Below the pieces are notes generated by a model that was not told the DNA's origin, did no database searches, and saw only the letters and a program-made list of their open reading frames with translations. From Eimeria necatrix (taxonomy: Eukaryota > Apicomplexa > Conoidasida > Eucoccidiorida > Eimeriidae), in assembly GCF_000499385.1 (NCBI RefSeq), contig NW_013654332.1:1-29791 (forward strand): a DNA stretch of 29,791 nt, read 5' to 3'. Below are positions 29,709-29,791 of the stretch, piece by piece; positions within the stretch are counted from its first letter, which is position 1, and each line of letters begins with the position of its first letter. The position numbers and the translations under genes are program-made.

Positions 29709-29791
<83 letters not shown>
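29272..29791. promoter_or_regulatory. Upstream region of the MYND-like gene, ending in (CAG)n
   Basis: This AT-rich segment has a TATATATTTA run at 29495-29560 and one palindrome copy at 29643-29656 (GGTGTACGTACACT). A pure CAG array from 29709 to the window edge ends it. The promoter of the minus-strand gene should lie in the first few hundred bases. No gene is seen. Confidence 0.5.

Overview
The window looks like nuclear DNA of a coccidian apicomplexan, most likely Eimeria. The evidence is intron-rich genes, very dense (CAG)n/(CTG)n tracts encoding or flanking homopolymer runs, many interstitial blocks of the heptamer TTTAGGG, TGCATGCA clusters and AT-rich spacers. The genus is my inference from this texture; no marker sequence proves it. 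Both window ends fall inside (CAG)n arrays.

Layout, left to right. (1) 62-2845, minus: a low-complexity protein with a divergent bromodomain and a NET-like segment (BET-like), running off the left edge. (2) 3601-8967, plus: a DDX18/Has1 DEAD-box RNA helicase reconstructed as nine exons (592 aa). (3) 9309-14473, minus: a CFAP45 (CCDC19) homologue reconstructed as nine exons (518 aa), convergent with the helicase across a TGCATGCA-rich spacer. (4) 14.5-17.9 kb: AT-rich DNA with a few exon-like fragments. (5) 17886-19519, plus: an unrecognised gene with two supported exons, followed by about 2.6 kb of repeats. (6) 22123-24245, plus: an ELO-family fatty acid elongase in four exons (336 aa). (7) 25604-29271, minus: a multi-exon helical protein of unknown function with a partial MYND-like zinc finger near its C-terminus.

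The genes do not form one pathway: chromatin reading, ribosome biogenesis, flagellar axoneme structure and ER lipid elongation sit side by side. What unites the window is the repeat content of its introns. A perfect 14-base palindrome, GGTGTACGTACACC, and its variants recur about 35 times, including exactly periodic arrays (38, 30, 19 and 18 bp). Most copies lie in introns and spacers, and two sit at splice acceptors. TTTAGGG blocks lie inside many introns. Blocks next to a donor are C-rich on the sense strand, blocks next to an acceptor are mostly G-rich, and three of these introns appear to use GC rather than GT donors. (CTG)n tracts form the 3' ends of several introns. All exon joins were made by eye from reading phase and family similarity, and no transcript data were available.
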